A DNA stretch of 64,000 bases from Lactiplantibacillus pentosus (GTDB lineage: Bacteria; Bacillota; Bacilli; Lactobacillales; Lactobacillaceae), in assembly GCF_003641185.1 (NCBI RefSeq), contig NZ_CP032757.1, forward strand, positions 1,116,001 to 1,180,000, written 5' to 3'. Within the stretch, counting starts at the first letter, position 1. Every line of letters begins with the position of its first letter. Made by a program: the position numbers and the translations under genes. This document shows, piece by piece, positions 50,669 to 59,255 of the stretch. The notes under the pieces are model-generated. The model was not told the DNA's origin, did not search any database, and saw nothing but the letters and a program-made list of their open reading frames with translations.

Positions 50669-50710
50669 AAATTACCGTTTACCGATACAATGGTGGACGG
50701 TAATTTTTTT
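50669..50710 (+). terminator. Terminator after dgkB
   Basis: AAATTACCGT pairs with ACGGTAATTTT, followed by a T-run. Confidence 0.8.
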
Positions 50711-50749
50711 AAGAGTGCAACGTTCAGCGGGTTGTGCTCGAGCATTGCC

Positions 50750-51155
50750 TAGCTAGTTGATATTGCGGTTTTGGCAATGGTCAACTGGCGTAGCAAGCGG
50801 AGTGCACAGCTGAAGGTTGCACGTTTCGACAATAAGGCTAGGACGAGACTGAGCTAGTTAATTATTGCGGTTTTGGCAATGGTCAACTGGCGTAGCAAGC
50901 GGAGTGCACAGCTGAAGGTTGCACGTTTCGACAGTAAGGCTAGGACGAGACCGAGTGAGTTGATGGTTGCGGTTTTTGCAAGTATCAACTAGCGTAGCAA
51001 GCGGAGGCGGCAGTCCTGGTGACACGTTTCGACAGTAAGGCTAGGACGAGACGAAGCTAGTTGATTATTGCGGTTTTTGCAATGGTCAACTGGCGTAGCA
51101 AGCGGAGTGCACAGCTGAAGATTGAACGTTTTAACAGCAAGGCTAGGACGGGGCG
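50750..51155 (+). repeat. Four tandem 101-bp repeats with a conserved hairpin
   Basis: Units start near 50751, 50852, 50954 and 51055. Each has an AGTTGA...ATTGC stem facing GCAAT...TCAACT around GGTTTT, then GGCGTAGCAAGCGGAG, a GTGCA/TGCAC hairpin and a CGACAGTAAGGCTAGGACGA tail. In unit 3 the stem reads AGTTGAT..TTGC against GCAA..ATCAACT, so both arms changed together, and its GTGCA hairpin is replaced. A partial unit precedes the first one. No ORF runs through it. It fills the gap between dgkB and the RlmCD-like gene. Confidence 0.85.
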
Positions 51156-51305
51156 TGTGAAATGAAATGATGCAGTTTCGACCCAAAACGAGTGCACGTT
51201 CAGCTTAGCAACACGACCTGCGACCCGTTTGAACGCCTGGTAGTACAGTTATATCCAGCCAAACAGACAATCAAAAGAACCCACAAAGAAAGCAAGAGGA
51301 AACCA

Positions 51306-52682
51306 ATGAAAGTTAATTTACCAGTGCATAAGGGTGACGTGTTAGATGTCATCATCATGGACTTAACGTATCAAGGCATGGGAGTTGCCAAAGTTGATAA
51401 CTACCCGATTTTTATTGAAAATGCCTTACCGGAAGAAAAAATCACGGTCAAAGTGACGAAGACGACAAAGAATTTTGCGTTCGGGGAAGTTGAAAAAATC
51501 AACCAAGTCAGTCCGCACCGGGTCAATCCAAAGGGCCGCGTTTATCGGCAGACTGGGATTGCGCCATTGCAACACCTAGAGTACAGTGAACAGTTGAAAT
51601 TCAAACAACATCAGGTCGCTGAATTATTCGCTAAAGTGCACATGGATGATGTTGAAGTCTTGCCAACGATTGGGATGGACAATCCGACCCAGTATCGTAA
51701 TAAGGCGCAAGTGCCTGTTCGCCAGGTTCAGGGGCAATTAACGACTGGTTTTTACAAGAAGAACAGTCATCAATTGATGCCAATTGAAGATTATTATATT
51801 CAGGATCCTGAAATTGATAAGGCAATCGTGGTCGTACGTGACATTTTGCGGAAGTATCACGAAGCAGCCTATGACGAATTTCATCACAGTGGCACGATTC
51901 GGACGATTATGGTTCGTCGGGGTTACTACAGCCACGAGATGATGGTGGTCATTGTCACTCGGACGAAGCATCTACCAATGGCTGACGTGGTCACACAAGA
52001 GATTCAAGCCGCCTTACCAGAAGTGGTCAGTGTGATTCAAAACGTTAACTCAAAGAAGACTAACGTGATTTTAGGGCCAGTTAACAACGTGTTAGCAGGA
52101 AAGTCGACAATTGATGACCAATTATTGGGATTGACGTTTGCTATTTCGGCGCAATCATTCTACCAGGTCAATCCGCAACAGACTGAAAAACTGTATCAAT
52201 TAGCGATTGACCGCGCTGGATTGACGGGCAACGAAACGGTGATTGACGCTTATTCCGGTATCGGAACCATTTCACTGACGATGGCGCAACATGCTAAGCA
52301 GGTGTATGGGGTCGAAATTGTTCCCGCTGCGATTGATAATGCTCGCCAGAACGCGGATAAGAATGGTATCACGAATGCCAAGTTTGTGCTGGATAGCGCT
52401 GAAAAAGCGATGGCTAAGTGGCAAGCGGATGGTATCAAGCCAGACGTAATCGTCGTCGATCCACCACGCAAGGGTCTGGACGCTGACTTCATCAAGAGTG
52501 CTGGCGAAATGGCACCAAAACGGGTCGTTTACATTAGTTGTAACCCATCGACCTTAGTTCGCGACGTTCAACGGTTTGCGGAATACGGGTACCAGATCAG
52601 TGCACCAGTTCAACCTGTAGACCAGTTCCCACAGACGCCGCATATTGAATCGGTGACGGTGCTGGAACGTAAAGAAAAATAG
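51306..52682 (+). CDS. 23S rRNA (uracil-5-)-methyltransferase, RlmCD/RumA family, without Fe-S cysteines
   Basis: 458 residues from the ATG at 51306, after AAGAGGAA; the open frame from 51192 has no ribosome site. An N-terminal TRAM domain (VHKGDVLDVIIMDLTYQGMGVAK) is followed by the SAM-dependent domain: DAYSGIGTISLTMA, VIVVDPPRKGLD, and the catalytic cysteine in ISCNPSTLVRD. The four-cysteine cluster motif that usually precedes LQHL in RumA/RlmCD is absent: the matching stretch reads KGRVYRQTGIAPLQHL with no Cys. It should methylate uracils in 23S rRNA but without a [4Fe-4S] cluster. Confidence 0.88.
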   Translation: MKVNLPVHKGDVLDVIIMDLTYQGMGVAKVDNYPIFIENALPEEKITVKVTKTTKNFAFGEVEKINQVSPHRVNPKGRVYRQTGIAPLQHLEYSEQLKFKQHQVAELFAKVHMDDVEVLPTIGMDNPTQYRNKAQVPVRQVQGQLTTGFYKKNSHQLMPIEDYYIQDPEIDKAIVVVRDILRKYHEAAYDEFHHSGTIRTIMVRRGYYSHEMMVVIVTRTKHLPMADVVTQEIQAALPEVVSVIQNVNSKKTNVILGPVNNVLAGKSTIDDQLLGLTFAISAQSFYQVNPQQTEKLYQLAIDRAGLTGNETVIDAYSGIGTISLTMAQHAKQVYGVEIVPAAIDNARQNADKNGITNAKFVLDSAEKAMAKWQADGIKPDVIVVDPPRKGLDADFIKSAGEMAPKRVVYISCNPSTLVRDVQRFAEYGYQISAPVQPVDQFPQTPHIESVTVLERKEK

Positions 52683-52718
52683 TTTTTTGAATGCTGGTAT
52701 AAAGGCATTCATGATAGC

Positions 52719-52771
52719 TGAAAAGTGTGCCAGTTCCGTTTTTGTTGACGGAAATTGGTACACTTTTTTTG
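52719..52771. terminator. Bidirectional terminator
   Basis: AAAAGTGTGCCAGTTCCGT pairs with ACGGAAATTGGTACACTTTT, flanked by A and T runs, between the convergent methyltransferase and antitoxin genes. Confidence 0.88.
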
Positions 52772-52774
52772 TTG

Positions 52775-53092
52775 TCACGATTGACGATGCTTTTCTTGTA
52801 ATTGTTGGTGTACTTGTTCGGCTGTGTAGGTCTTACCATGCTTAAAGTCATCGAAGCCTTTTTGAATTTTTTGATCAAATTGTTCTGTCGTTAAAGTCGA
52901 GGCATCTAATGGTTGATGATGAAGCTTGACTTCAAAAGGGATGCCTCGTTGTTCCACCACTTGTTGTAGAAACATACTGAGTGCTGTTGACATCGGAATT
53001 TGAAGTTTGTCTAATACATCTTCAGCCTGGTTCTTCAGTTCTGGGCTGACTCTAGTAAAAACGCTGGCTGTTTTTTTGATTGGCTTTGCCAT
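52775..53092 (-). CDS. RelB/DinJ-family antitoxin without adjacent toxin
   Basis: 105 residues from the ATG at 53092 with GGAGGT upstream. KTASVFTRVSPELKNQAEDVLDKLQIPMSTALSMFLQQVVEQRGIPFEV is a complete ribbon-helix-helix DinJ/RelB N-terminal domain; the C-terminus (FDDFKHGKTYTAEQVHQQLQEK) is the toxin-wrapping part. A YafQ/RelE toxin normally follows on the same strand, but here a terminator and the methyltransferase gene come next. It is thus an orphan antitoxin. It may repress its own promoter through the direct repeats upstream. Confidence 0.88.
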   Translation of the reverse strand: MAKPIKKTASVFTRVSPELKNQAEDVLDKLQIPMSTALSMFLQQVVEQRGIPFEVKLHHQPLDASTLTTEQFDQKIQKGFDDFKHGKTYTAEQVHQQLQEKHRQS

Positions 53093-53557
53093 ATTAATTA
53101 CCTCCACATTCAAGTTGTTGATGTGTCATTATCTTTTTTGCAATCTAATAGCAAGCATTTGCAAGCATTTCGTCAGTGAGCTCGTCCAGTGTAAATAGTG
53201 TGAGTATTATCTTCATTTATGGTGCAAGCTAACCACATAATTATGATTCAAAAGGTGGTATTACAGACGGTACGGGCGTATAGTCTCGAGGAGGAGCTAA
53301 TGCAGTATGTTGGGAAGTAGCCTTTAATTGTTTCTCGTTGACTATTCTCCAGTACGTAACGGTTAGGTATCGGCATGAGAATAGCCGCGATTCGTTTTTT
53401 CTCAGATTGTACCTGAAGTTCTAGTTTCAAGACAGCTCTATATAGGGCCTTTTGCTGGTCTATTTGTATGGAATAGTTTGTTGAAAAGGCGAGCATCAAG
53501 TTATAATCATAAGCAATTATTACAAATGATGAGATCATTCACGAAGAGGTGATAGTC
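53093..53557. promoter_or_regulatory. Control region between two antitoxin-like genes
   Basis: GCAAGCATTT occurs twice in perfect tandem (53151-53160 and 53161-53170) in the promoter of the minus-strand antitoxin, a candidate operator. A plus-strand TATAAT (53502-53507) with TTGAAA 15 nt upstream can drive the next gene. A minus-strand open stretch 53248-53538 overlaps this promoter and is not called as a gene. Confidence 0.5.
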
Positions 53558-53884
53558 ATGAAAACGACAAAAACTAGACGGCAGGGTAATGCGATTACGC
53601 TAACGGTTCCTGAATCATTCAACATTGGTGTTGGTGTAACGGTTAGGCCACATCTAACCGATTATGGTATCTTTTATGAATTTGCTCAGGACGATGACTG
53701 CTTAGACTTTAGTGAAAACATTCTTAAGGATTTGGTTCATCAAGGGTACGAAGGCCAAGAATTAATCACCAAATTCAGACAGATGAAAAAGCAGTTGCCT
53801 AAAGCGATGGATCGTCTAATTGAAGATTCGGACGATGGCGTAACAATGACTAAAGAGGAAGCTGCTAAGGCAATTGGCCTGTAA
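53558..53884 (+). CDS. AbrB/MazE-like antitoxin
   Basis: 108 residues from the ATG at 53558 (AGAGGTG site). The N-terminus MKTTKTRRQGNAITLTVPESFNI is the swapped-hairpin AbrB/MazE pattern (R-x-x-G-N-x-x-x-L-T-V-P). The acidic C-terminus (EDSDDGVTMTKEEAAKAIGL) would bind a partner. It should be the antitoxin of a type II system, but no intact toxin follows; only a short frame interrupted by a terminator is seen. Confidence 0.75.
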   Translation: MKTTKTRRQGNAITLTVPESFNIGVGVTVRPHLTDYGIFYEFAQDDDCLDFSENILKDLVHQGYEGQELITKFRQMKKQLPKAMDRLIEDSDDGVTMTKEEAAKAIGL

Positions 53885-53905
53885 ATTCATCCCTGAAAAT
53901 GAGTA

Positions 53906-54112
53906 ATGATGAAGCCAATAAAACCAGTCTTTTTGGACAATATTTACGATGATATTGCCAGCGTCCCTGATGTTGGTTCACGCAACAAGGACAGTTTAAG
54001 AATATTATTGTGCCAACTTGGTCTAGCAATTAAAGCTAGACTTTTTAATTACAATTACTATGAACTAAGCATCCTAGTGACGCTAGTAGCAGCGCCTTGT
54101 TGCCCTCAGTAA
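53906..54112 (+). pseudogene. Possible remnant of a toxin or short gene
   Basis: A frame of 68 codons beginning MMKPIKPVFLDNIYDDIASV, with no good ribosome site. Its second half overlaps an evident terminator hairpin (54021-54046), so the frame is unlikely to be an intact gene. I do not recognise the N-terminal part. It could be the stump of a toxin partner of the preceding antitoxin; this is a guess from position. Confidence 0.25.
54021..54046 (+). terminator. Terminator after the AbrB-like gene
   Basis: GTCTAGC pairs with GCTAGAC around AATTAAA, followed by TTTTT. Confidence 0.7.
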
Positions 54113-54217
54113 TTGAAACTGACCACAATCACATAAATTGTTTGGCCCTAGCAGAAATAGTCCGTGAAAAGGGCTACAATGGACCTATACTATAGTGAAC
54201 GTGAAAGGATGTTTCCT

Positions 54218-54634
54218 ATGAAATTAGATGATCTGATTGACCCGTTTGTTAATGCTGAAGATGGTATGATCTACTACTACCGTCGTTCAACGGATGAGAT
54301 TGTGGTACTAGTAAATGACCAATTTGCGGATGACGACAGCAATGATAAATTAGCAGAAGCCATTGATGACAATCGTGACGACTATGTGAGCTTTCCAACT
54401 GAGATCGACATTCACGATTATCAGATTATGAGGGATTATGTTGATCAAGTGGCCGATGATCGTCAAAGAGAGCGGCTAGAACAAGCAATCAGTGGCCGAG
54501 GCGCTTTTCGTAGGTTTCGGTCAACAATTGAACAACTTGGTTTATTAGAGCAATGGTATGATTTTGAAGCGCAAGCCTATCACGATATGGCCATTGAGTG
54601 GTGCCACGAAAATGACGTGCCATATGAAGAATAG
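54218..54634 (+). CDS. UPF0158-family acidic protein
   Basis: 138 residues from the ATG at 54218 (GAAAGGA site); a TATACT -10 box lies at 54187-54192. It begins MKLDDLIDPFVNAEDGMIYYY and continues VSFPTEIDIHDYQIMRDYV and AISGRGAFRRFRSTIEQLGL, then WYDFEAQAYHDMAIEWC, the pattern of UPF0158 proteins. It is rich in Asp and Glu. The function is unknown. It is a single gene. Confidence 0.85.
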   Translation: MKLDDLIDPFVNAEDGMIYYYRRSTDEIVVLVNDQFADDDSNDKLAEAIDDNRDDYVSFPTEIDIHDYQIMRDYVDQVADDRQRERLEQAISGRGAFRRFRSTIEQLGLLEQWYDFEAQAYHDMAIEWCHENDVPYEE

Positions 54635-54989
54635 GGGAGTCTTTGTAAGCGTGAATGTTTGCGATGATTTTAGGCAGTTGATGTTGATTTAGCCACTTAC
54701 AAATTGGTTATCACCCTTAGCCAGTTAGCGACAACTAATACACTAAAAACAAAAATGCTTATGTGACAATTTATCAAGATTACGCTTGGTTGAATCTTTT
54801 CGGTGTGGGTCAGTTAGCTATTTGAATTTCAATAAGTACCCCCGTAAATAATTGTATTTATTGGTCAATTATTAAACGCAAACGCCATCGAATATCTTAA
54901 AATAAATAAAAAATAAGCGTTTTATCCCGGTTTTTGCGCAGTATGGGTTATAATGAAACACGAAATAAACCAAAAAACGGGGGAGCATA
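54635..54989. other. AT-rich intergenic region before the TetR gene
   Basis: About 355 bp. Only a TATAAT box (54949-54954) with no clear -35 is recognisable near its end, serving the TetR gene. Otherwise I see nothing. Confidence 0.4.
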
Positions 54990-55565
54990 ATGGTAAAGAG
55001 AAGAACACTAACACAAGCAAAAGTATTAGCGACAGCTAATCAGTTAATTGAGAGTAAGGGTATTAACGGATTAACGATTCGTGACTTAGCGTTAGTTTTG
55101 GATGTCCGGCCACAATCCATTTATAATTATGTTGATAGCCTGAGTGATCTATTGGATCAGGTCGGCCTCCAATTTGTTCAAAATGTGGCTGATCGGTTGA
55201 CTGAAAAAATTGCCAATGTTGATGGCGATGAAGCCTTGATGGCCTTTGCACAGGAATTTCGGGCGGCCTGTGTTCAACATCAACGTTTGGCACCGCTATT
55301 ACTGGATTTGAATGACAACTTGAAGATTCCACGCTCACGTAAAGCAATCGTGCAGTTGTATCAAATGATGTTTAAACCTTTACAATTGGACGACTCAGCG
55401 CGGGTTGAAAATACGTTGTACCGGTCGACTTTATTCGGCTTCATCATTCAGGAAATCGGTGGCTTTTTCAAAATGAGCGGGACAGAACTTGATGAACGTT
55501 TTACAAAGGTCATGCAGCTGGCAATTGACCAGACGCATTTACCAGCGGATGAAACTAACGATTAA
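54990..55565 (+). CDS. TetR-family transcriptional regulator
   Basis: 191 residues. The N-terminal helix-turn-helix (ANQLIESKGINGLTIRDLALVLDVRPQSIYNYVDSLSDLL) is a clear TetR DNA-binding domain. The C-terminus, with a LFGFIIQEIGGFF segment, fits the TetR group with a WHG-type ligand domain. A GGGGGAG site precedes the ATG. It lies upstream of and parallel to the P-type ATPase, with a terminator between, and may control it through the dyad at 55855; that link is inferred. Confidence 0.9.
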   Translation: MVKRRTLTQAKVLATANQLIESKGINGLTIRDLALVLDVRPQSIYNYVDSLSDLLDQVGLQFVQNVADRLTEKIANVDGDEALMAFAQEFRAACVQHQRLAPLLLDLNDNLKIPRSRKAIVQLYQMMFKPLQLDDSARVENTLYRSTLFGFIIQEIGGFFKMSGTELDERFTKVMQLAIDQTHLPADETND

Positions 55566-55572
55566 TGATAAT

Positions 55573-55606
55573 CACGGCTAGCCATATCGGGTGGCCGTTT
55601 TTTTAT
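55573..55606 (+). terminator. Terminator after the TetR gene
   Basis: ACGGCTAGCC pairs imperfectly with GGGTGGCCGT, followed by seven T. Confidence 0.8.
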
Positions 55607-55854
55607 TCGGTCAAAATGCAAAATGTCTGCCAACTTTGTGGGACACGTCACGGATGATTAGTGCCGTAATAACACAAAAATGGGCAGGCAGTCACAGAAG
55701 CGTGTTGGCGCTGTCAGCCTTGGTTGTGAAGCACGTGCGCAGCTTCTAGCCCCATGGCAATCAGTTTGATAGTATCGTAATCATAATGAAAAGATTAATT
55801 TTACAATGGAAAGCATAAATTCGGGCGTTTTTTTCGCATCGCCTTTAAAAAATC

Positions 55855-55887
55855 GTTTACAATAAGGTTAACGTTATTTTTGTAAAC
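55855..55887. promoter_or_regulatory. Dyad operator over the P-type ATPase promoter
   Basis: GTTTACAATAA and TTATTTTTGTAAAC are inverted arms around GGTTAACG. The left arm contains the probable -10 box TACAAT (55858-55863), so a bound repressor would block the promoter. The 300 bp before it show nothing else that I can assign. Confidence 0.6.
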
Positions 55888-55901
55888 GGGGAGGGCGCGC
55901 C

Positions 55902-58256
55902 ATGTCAGAACGTTATTTATCAGCAATTGAACACGGGTTAACGTCCAAAGAGGTTGACCAGCGCCTGACAGCGGGCCTAAAAAATGAGCCGTTACCGCCT
56001 TTGACGCGGTCGGTCAAACAGATTTTTCGTGACAATTTACTGACACTTTTTAATTGTATCAATGTTTTGTTAGCCGGATTAGTCCTGTTGACGGGTAGCT
56101 ATAAGAACATGCTGTTTCTATTCGTCGTCATCGTCAATACGGCAATCGGGATATTCCAAGAGATTCGGGCTAAACGGCAGGTGGACAAGTTGTCGCTGTT
56201 GTCAGCTACGAAGGTAAAAGTCCGGCGCGATGGCCAAACGTTGGCAATTGCACAGGATGAAATCGTCCAGGATGATTTATTACTGGTCACACGTGGTGAG
56301 CAACTTCCAGTCGACGGCTTGGTACGTGAAACGAGTGGCCTCGAAGTCGATGAGTCGCAAATTACCGGTGAAGCTGACCCCGTCATTAAGGGCGCCGGGG
56401 ACGAACTGGTCTCCGGCAGTGTCATCCTTGGTGGCCACGGGGTCGTGCAGGCGACGCAGGTCGGACACGGCAGTTTTATCAAACAGATGGCGCGGGCTGC
56501 TAAGCAGAAGCGGCGGACACCGAGTCAATTATTAACGATTATCAATCGAATTATCAAAATATTGACGTTCACGATTATTCCACTAGGTGCCGGACTCTTC
56601 ATTTCGACAATGATGCGTGGTGAAAGCCAGAATCGCGCGATTTTAGGAACCGTGGCGGCGATGGTCGGTATGATTCCAGAAGGGCTGGTGTTACTGACCT
56701 CAGTGGCACTAGCTGCCGGGGCGTTTACCCTTGGTCGTCACCAGGTCTTAGTTCGAGAGTTACCAGCAATCGAAGCGCTCGCGCGGGTCGATACGCTGTG
56801 CCTAGATAAGACCGGGACGATTACGAGTGGCAAGCTCGTCTTTGAACGGGTCGAACCATGGGGCCAGATTGCTCAGAAGGCTGTGGAAGACCGACTGGCC
56901 GCATTGGTCACAGCCATTGATGATGATAATGAGACCGCCCAGGCAATCAAAGCAGCGTTAGGCCAACCGGATGTTCAGCCAACTCAGGTCATGCCGTTTT
57001 CGTCTAGTCGGAAATGGAGTGGGGCGGCGTTTGCAGATCATGCGGAAGTCTTAGGCGCACCGGAATTTATTTTTACAACGGTACCAACTGATCTACAAGC
57101 GCGCATTCAGTCATTGGCGCAACAAGGCTACCGGGTCTTAGTGCTAGCGGAAGTTGCGGCTCTGACGACGCCTAAACCAACGACGCCTAAACCAACGGCG
57201 CCAAAGTGTCTGGGCTTAATCTTAATAACGGATGAATTACGTCCGCGAGCGAAAGCCACCTTTGGCTTTTTTGCCAATCAGGATGTTGCGTTGAAAGTCA
57301 TTTCCGGAGACAATCCCGTGACGGTCGCAAGTATTGCCAAACGCGCGGAAATTCAGGGTGCAGAGCGACTTGTCGACATGAGCCAGGTCGGTGATGACCC
57401 TAACTATGACCAATTGGTTGCGGATTACACGGTATTCGGTCGGGTGACCCCGCAACAAAAGGAACAATTGATCAAGGCATACCAACGTGATGGCCATACG
57501 GTGGCGATGACGGGTGACGGGGTCAATGATTTGTTAGCGTTGAAACAAGCCGACTGTAGCATCGCCATGGCGAGTGGGAGTGAAGCCACGAAGAGTCTCG
57601 CCGACTTTGTCCTAATTGATTCAAATTTTGATGCGATGGTCCAAGTTTTAAATGAAGGTCGGCGGGTCATCAACAATATTGAGCGGGTCGCCGCCTTGTA
57701 TCTGATCAAAACGATGTATTCGGTAGCGTTGACGCTGATTTTTATCTTTATGAGCCACAGCTACCCGTTTGAGCCGATTCAACTGACGCCGATTTCCTCG
57801 CTGATGGTCGGAATCCCAACATTCTTCTTAGCGTTACAGCCAGATTATACGCGAATTACGGGTCGTTTTATGAAACAAGTCATGGAGATTGCGGTGCCAG
57901 CCGCCCTGTGTGTCGTCAGTTATATTATGATTATTATGGCGCTCGGCAGCCATTTCAATTTGAACTTTGAAACGACCGCGACCTTGAGCGTCTTGATGAC
58001 GGGAATTTTTAGTTTGAACGCCTTGCTGATTGCGGCACGACCACTGAACCGGTTTAAAATCGGGCTGGTCGCTTTGATGGCCACCTTATTTGTCCTCGTG
58101 TTCTTATTTGGTGGCAAGATTTTCTCGCTAGTCAATCTGCTGGATTGGTCGCTGGCAATGATCTACCTGCCACTGATGATTAGCGCCTACCCAGTCTTCA
58201 TTATCTTGCAAAACGGCTTGGGTAAACGGGTGCTGAGCCGAATTAACTGGCGATAG
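55902..58256 (+). CDS. P-type cation-transporting ATPase (CtpE-like)
   Basis: 784 residues. The phosphorylation motif CLDKTGTIT has its Asp at residue 302. The actuator loop has TGEADPV; the ion-site helix reads MVGMIPEGLVLLTSVALAAGAF (PEGL); TGDGVNDLLALKQADCSIAMASG is the hinge. The PEGL motif and length match the CtpE group, known for Ca2+ transport in mycobacteria. Ion specificity is not certain. The N-domain carries a short Thr-Pro-Lys repeat (TTPKPTTPKPTAPK) near residue 425, an unusual insertion. GGGAGGG precedes the ATG. Confidence 0.88.
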   Translation: MSERYLSAIEHGLTSKEVDQRLTAGLKNEPLPPLTRSVKQIFRDNLLTLFNCINVLLAGLVLLTGSYKNMLFLFVVIVNTAIGIFQEIRAKRQVDKLSLLSATKVKVRRDGQTLAIAQDEIVQDDLLLVTRGEQLPVDGLVRETSGLEVDESQITGEADPVIKGAGDELVSGSVILGGHGVVQATQVGHGSFIKQMARAAKQKRRTPSQLLTIINRIIKILTFTIIPLGAGLFISTMMRGESQNRAILGTVAAMVGMIPEGLVLLTSVALAAGAFTLGRHQVLVRELPAIEALARVDTLCLDKTGTITSGKLVFERVEPWGQIAQKAVEDRLAALVTAIDDDNETAQAIKAALGQPDVQPTQVMPFSSSRKWSGAAFADHAEVLGAPEFIFTTVPTDLQARIQSLAQQGYRVLVLAEVAALTTPKPTTPKPTAPKCLGLILITDELRPRAKATFGFFANQDVALKVISGDNPVTVASIAKRAEIQGAERLVDMSQVGDDPNYDQLVADYTVFGRVTPQQKEQLIKAYQRDGHTVAMTGDGVNDLLALKQADCSIAMASGSEATKSLADFVLIDSNFDAMVQVLNEGRRVINNIERVAALYLIKTMYSVALTLIFIFMSHSYPFEPIQLTPISSLMVGIPTFFLALQPDYTRITGRFMKQVMEIAVPAALCVVSYIMIIMALGSHFNLNFETTATLSVLMTGIFSLNALLIAARPLNRFKIGLVALMATLFVLVFLFGGKIFSLVNLLDWSLAMIYLPLMISAYPVFIILQNGLGKRVLSRINWR

Positions 58257-58540
58257 CGGGTAGTCACTGTTAACCAGTTTGTCATTATAGTAGCTGGTAT
58301 GCTAACTAGTCTTTTATAATTATAGTGGCTTGTAATTAGTGACCGGGGTTTTTGAGAGGTTACCCTGGTTGTGACACGGTTGCATTTGTGTGAATGGCGT
58401 GAGAAACCGGGTCAGCTGCCAATCTCAAGTGAATTTCAATCTGAATAGCTGAAAAACTGATGCCTGAGTTGCGTACAGTTACGGCTGGCAACTGGATTGA
58501 TGAGAGGTAATCACGATTCAAAATTAATAAATTCGATATT

Positions 58541-58574
58541 AAGCGACGTGTGATGCAGACAGCGTCGCTTTTTT
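58541..58574 (+). terminator. Isolated terminator
   Basis: AAGCGACG pairs with CGTCGCTT around a 14-nt loop, followed by a T-run. It is about 285 nt after the ATPase stop, far for that gene. Confidence 0.75.
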
Positions 58575-58810
58575 CGTATCGCCAGAATGAGCGCATTGGT
58601 ACCGCGGCTAACATAATTAATTGCGGTCTTAGATGAGATGCGGCCATTGTAAGGGCGACGCCGGGTTAGTTATGTGGGAAATTAAACCAGCGGTGGCTAT
58701 CGCACTAATCGGCAAACATGCGCATATTTGGCGTCAATCGCATGATTTCGGCGGCACTTAATTCTCAAAAATGGGCCCCAATTGAGAACTGAACATTTTT
58801 CAGAACAAAT

Positions 58811-58877
58811 TACTTTGACACACACAGTAATCGGTGGTATATTATGTTCATCAAATTACTATGTCTGACAAAGTAGT
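58811..58877 (+). promoter_or_regulatory. Consensus promoter and likely PadR operator
   Basis: TTGACA (58815-58820), exactly 17 nt, TATATT (58838-58843) is a near-consensus sigma-A promoter. Just downstream, TACTATGTC and GACAAAGTA form a dyad about one base (58857-58875), and a further TACTTTGACA half-site overlaps the -35. This fits autorepression by PadR. Confidence 0.7.
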
Positions 58878-58895
58878 CGAGAGGAGGTCAATTTG

Positions 58896-59255
58896 GTGAA
58901 ACCAGAAATTTCCAAGGATACGATTCGGGGGCACACGACAACCATTGTGCTCAATATTTTGAACCAGGGTGACAGTTACGGCTATGCGATTGCGAAGACC
59001 ATCAAGCAGTTGAGCCATGGCGCGTACGTCATCAACGAAGCAACACTCTACACCGTTTTTCGGCGGTTAGAGAAAAATGGGGATATTCGCAGCTATTGGG
59101 GCAATGAAACGCAGGGTGGTCGGCGTAAGTATTACCAGATTACGACGCAGGGCCAACAGACACTGCAACACAATATCGATGAATGGAATTTTGCAAAGCA
59201 AGTGATTGATGAATTGATTTTAGGGAGGATTGAGGCCGATGTCAGCCAAGATTGA
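58896..59255 (+). CDS. PadR-family transcriptional regulator
   Basis: About 119 residues from GTG at 58896, 8 nt after GAGGAGG; a TTG codon just before it is also in frame. The winged helix reads LNILNQGDSYGYAIAKTIKQLS, NEATLYTVFRRLEKNGDI and GGRRKYYQITTQGQQTL, the PadR core. Its end overlaps the next gene by 17 nt. PadR genes paired with HAAS/DUF1700 membrane or surface proteins are common in Firmicutes. They often sense envelope stress, but that role here is inferred. Confidence 0.92.
   Translation: MKPEISKDTIRGHTTTIVLNILNQGDSYGYAIAKTIKQLSHGAYVINEATLYTVFRRLEKNGDIRSYWGNETQGGRRKYYQITTQGQQTLQHNIDEWNFAKQVIDELILGRIEADVSQD

Larger units (their letters stand above)
58257..58895. other. Intergenic region between ATPase and PadR genes
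   Basis: About 640 bp. It holds a TATAAT box (58315-58320), a terminator hairpin (58541-58574) and the PadR promoter and operator near its end. A minus-strand open stretch at 58360-58647 has no ribosome site or recognisable features and is not called. A small RNA between the first two signals is possible. Confidence 0.4.

Noticed and set aside
53248..53538. Minus-strand open frame of 96 codons
   Set aside because: No ribosome site, no recognisable family, and it covers the promoter of the AbrB-like gene.
58360..58647. Minus-strand open frame of 95 codons
   Set aside because: It runs through an evident terminator hairpin and has no supporting signal.
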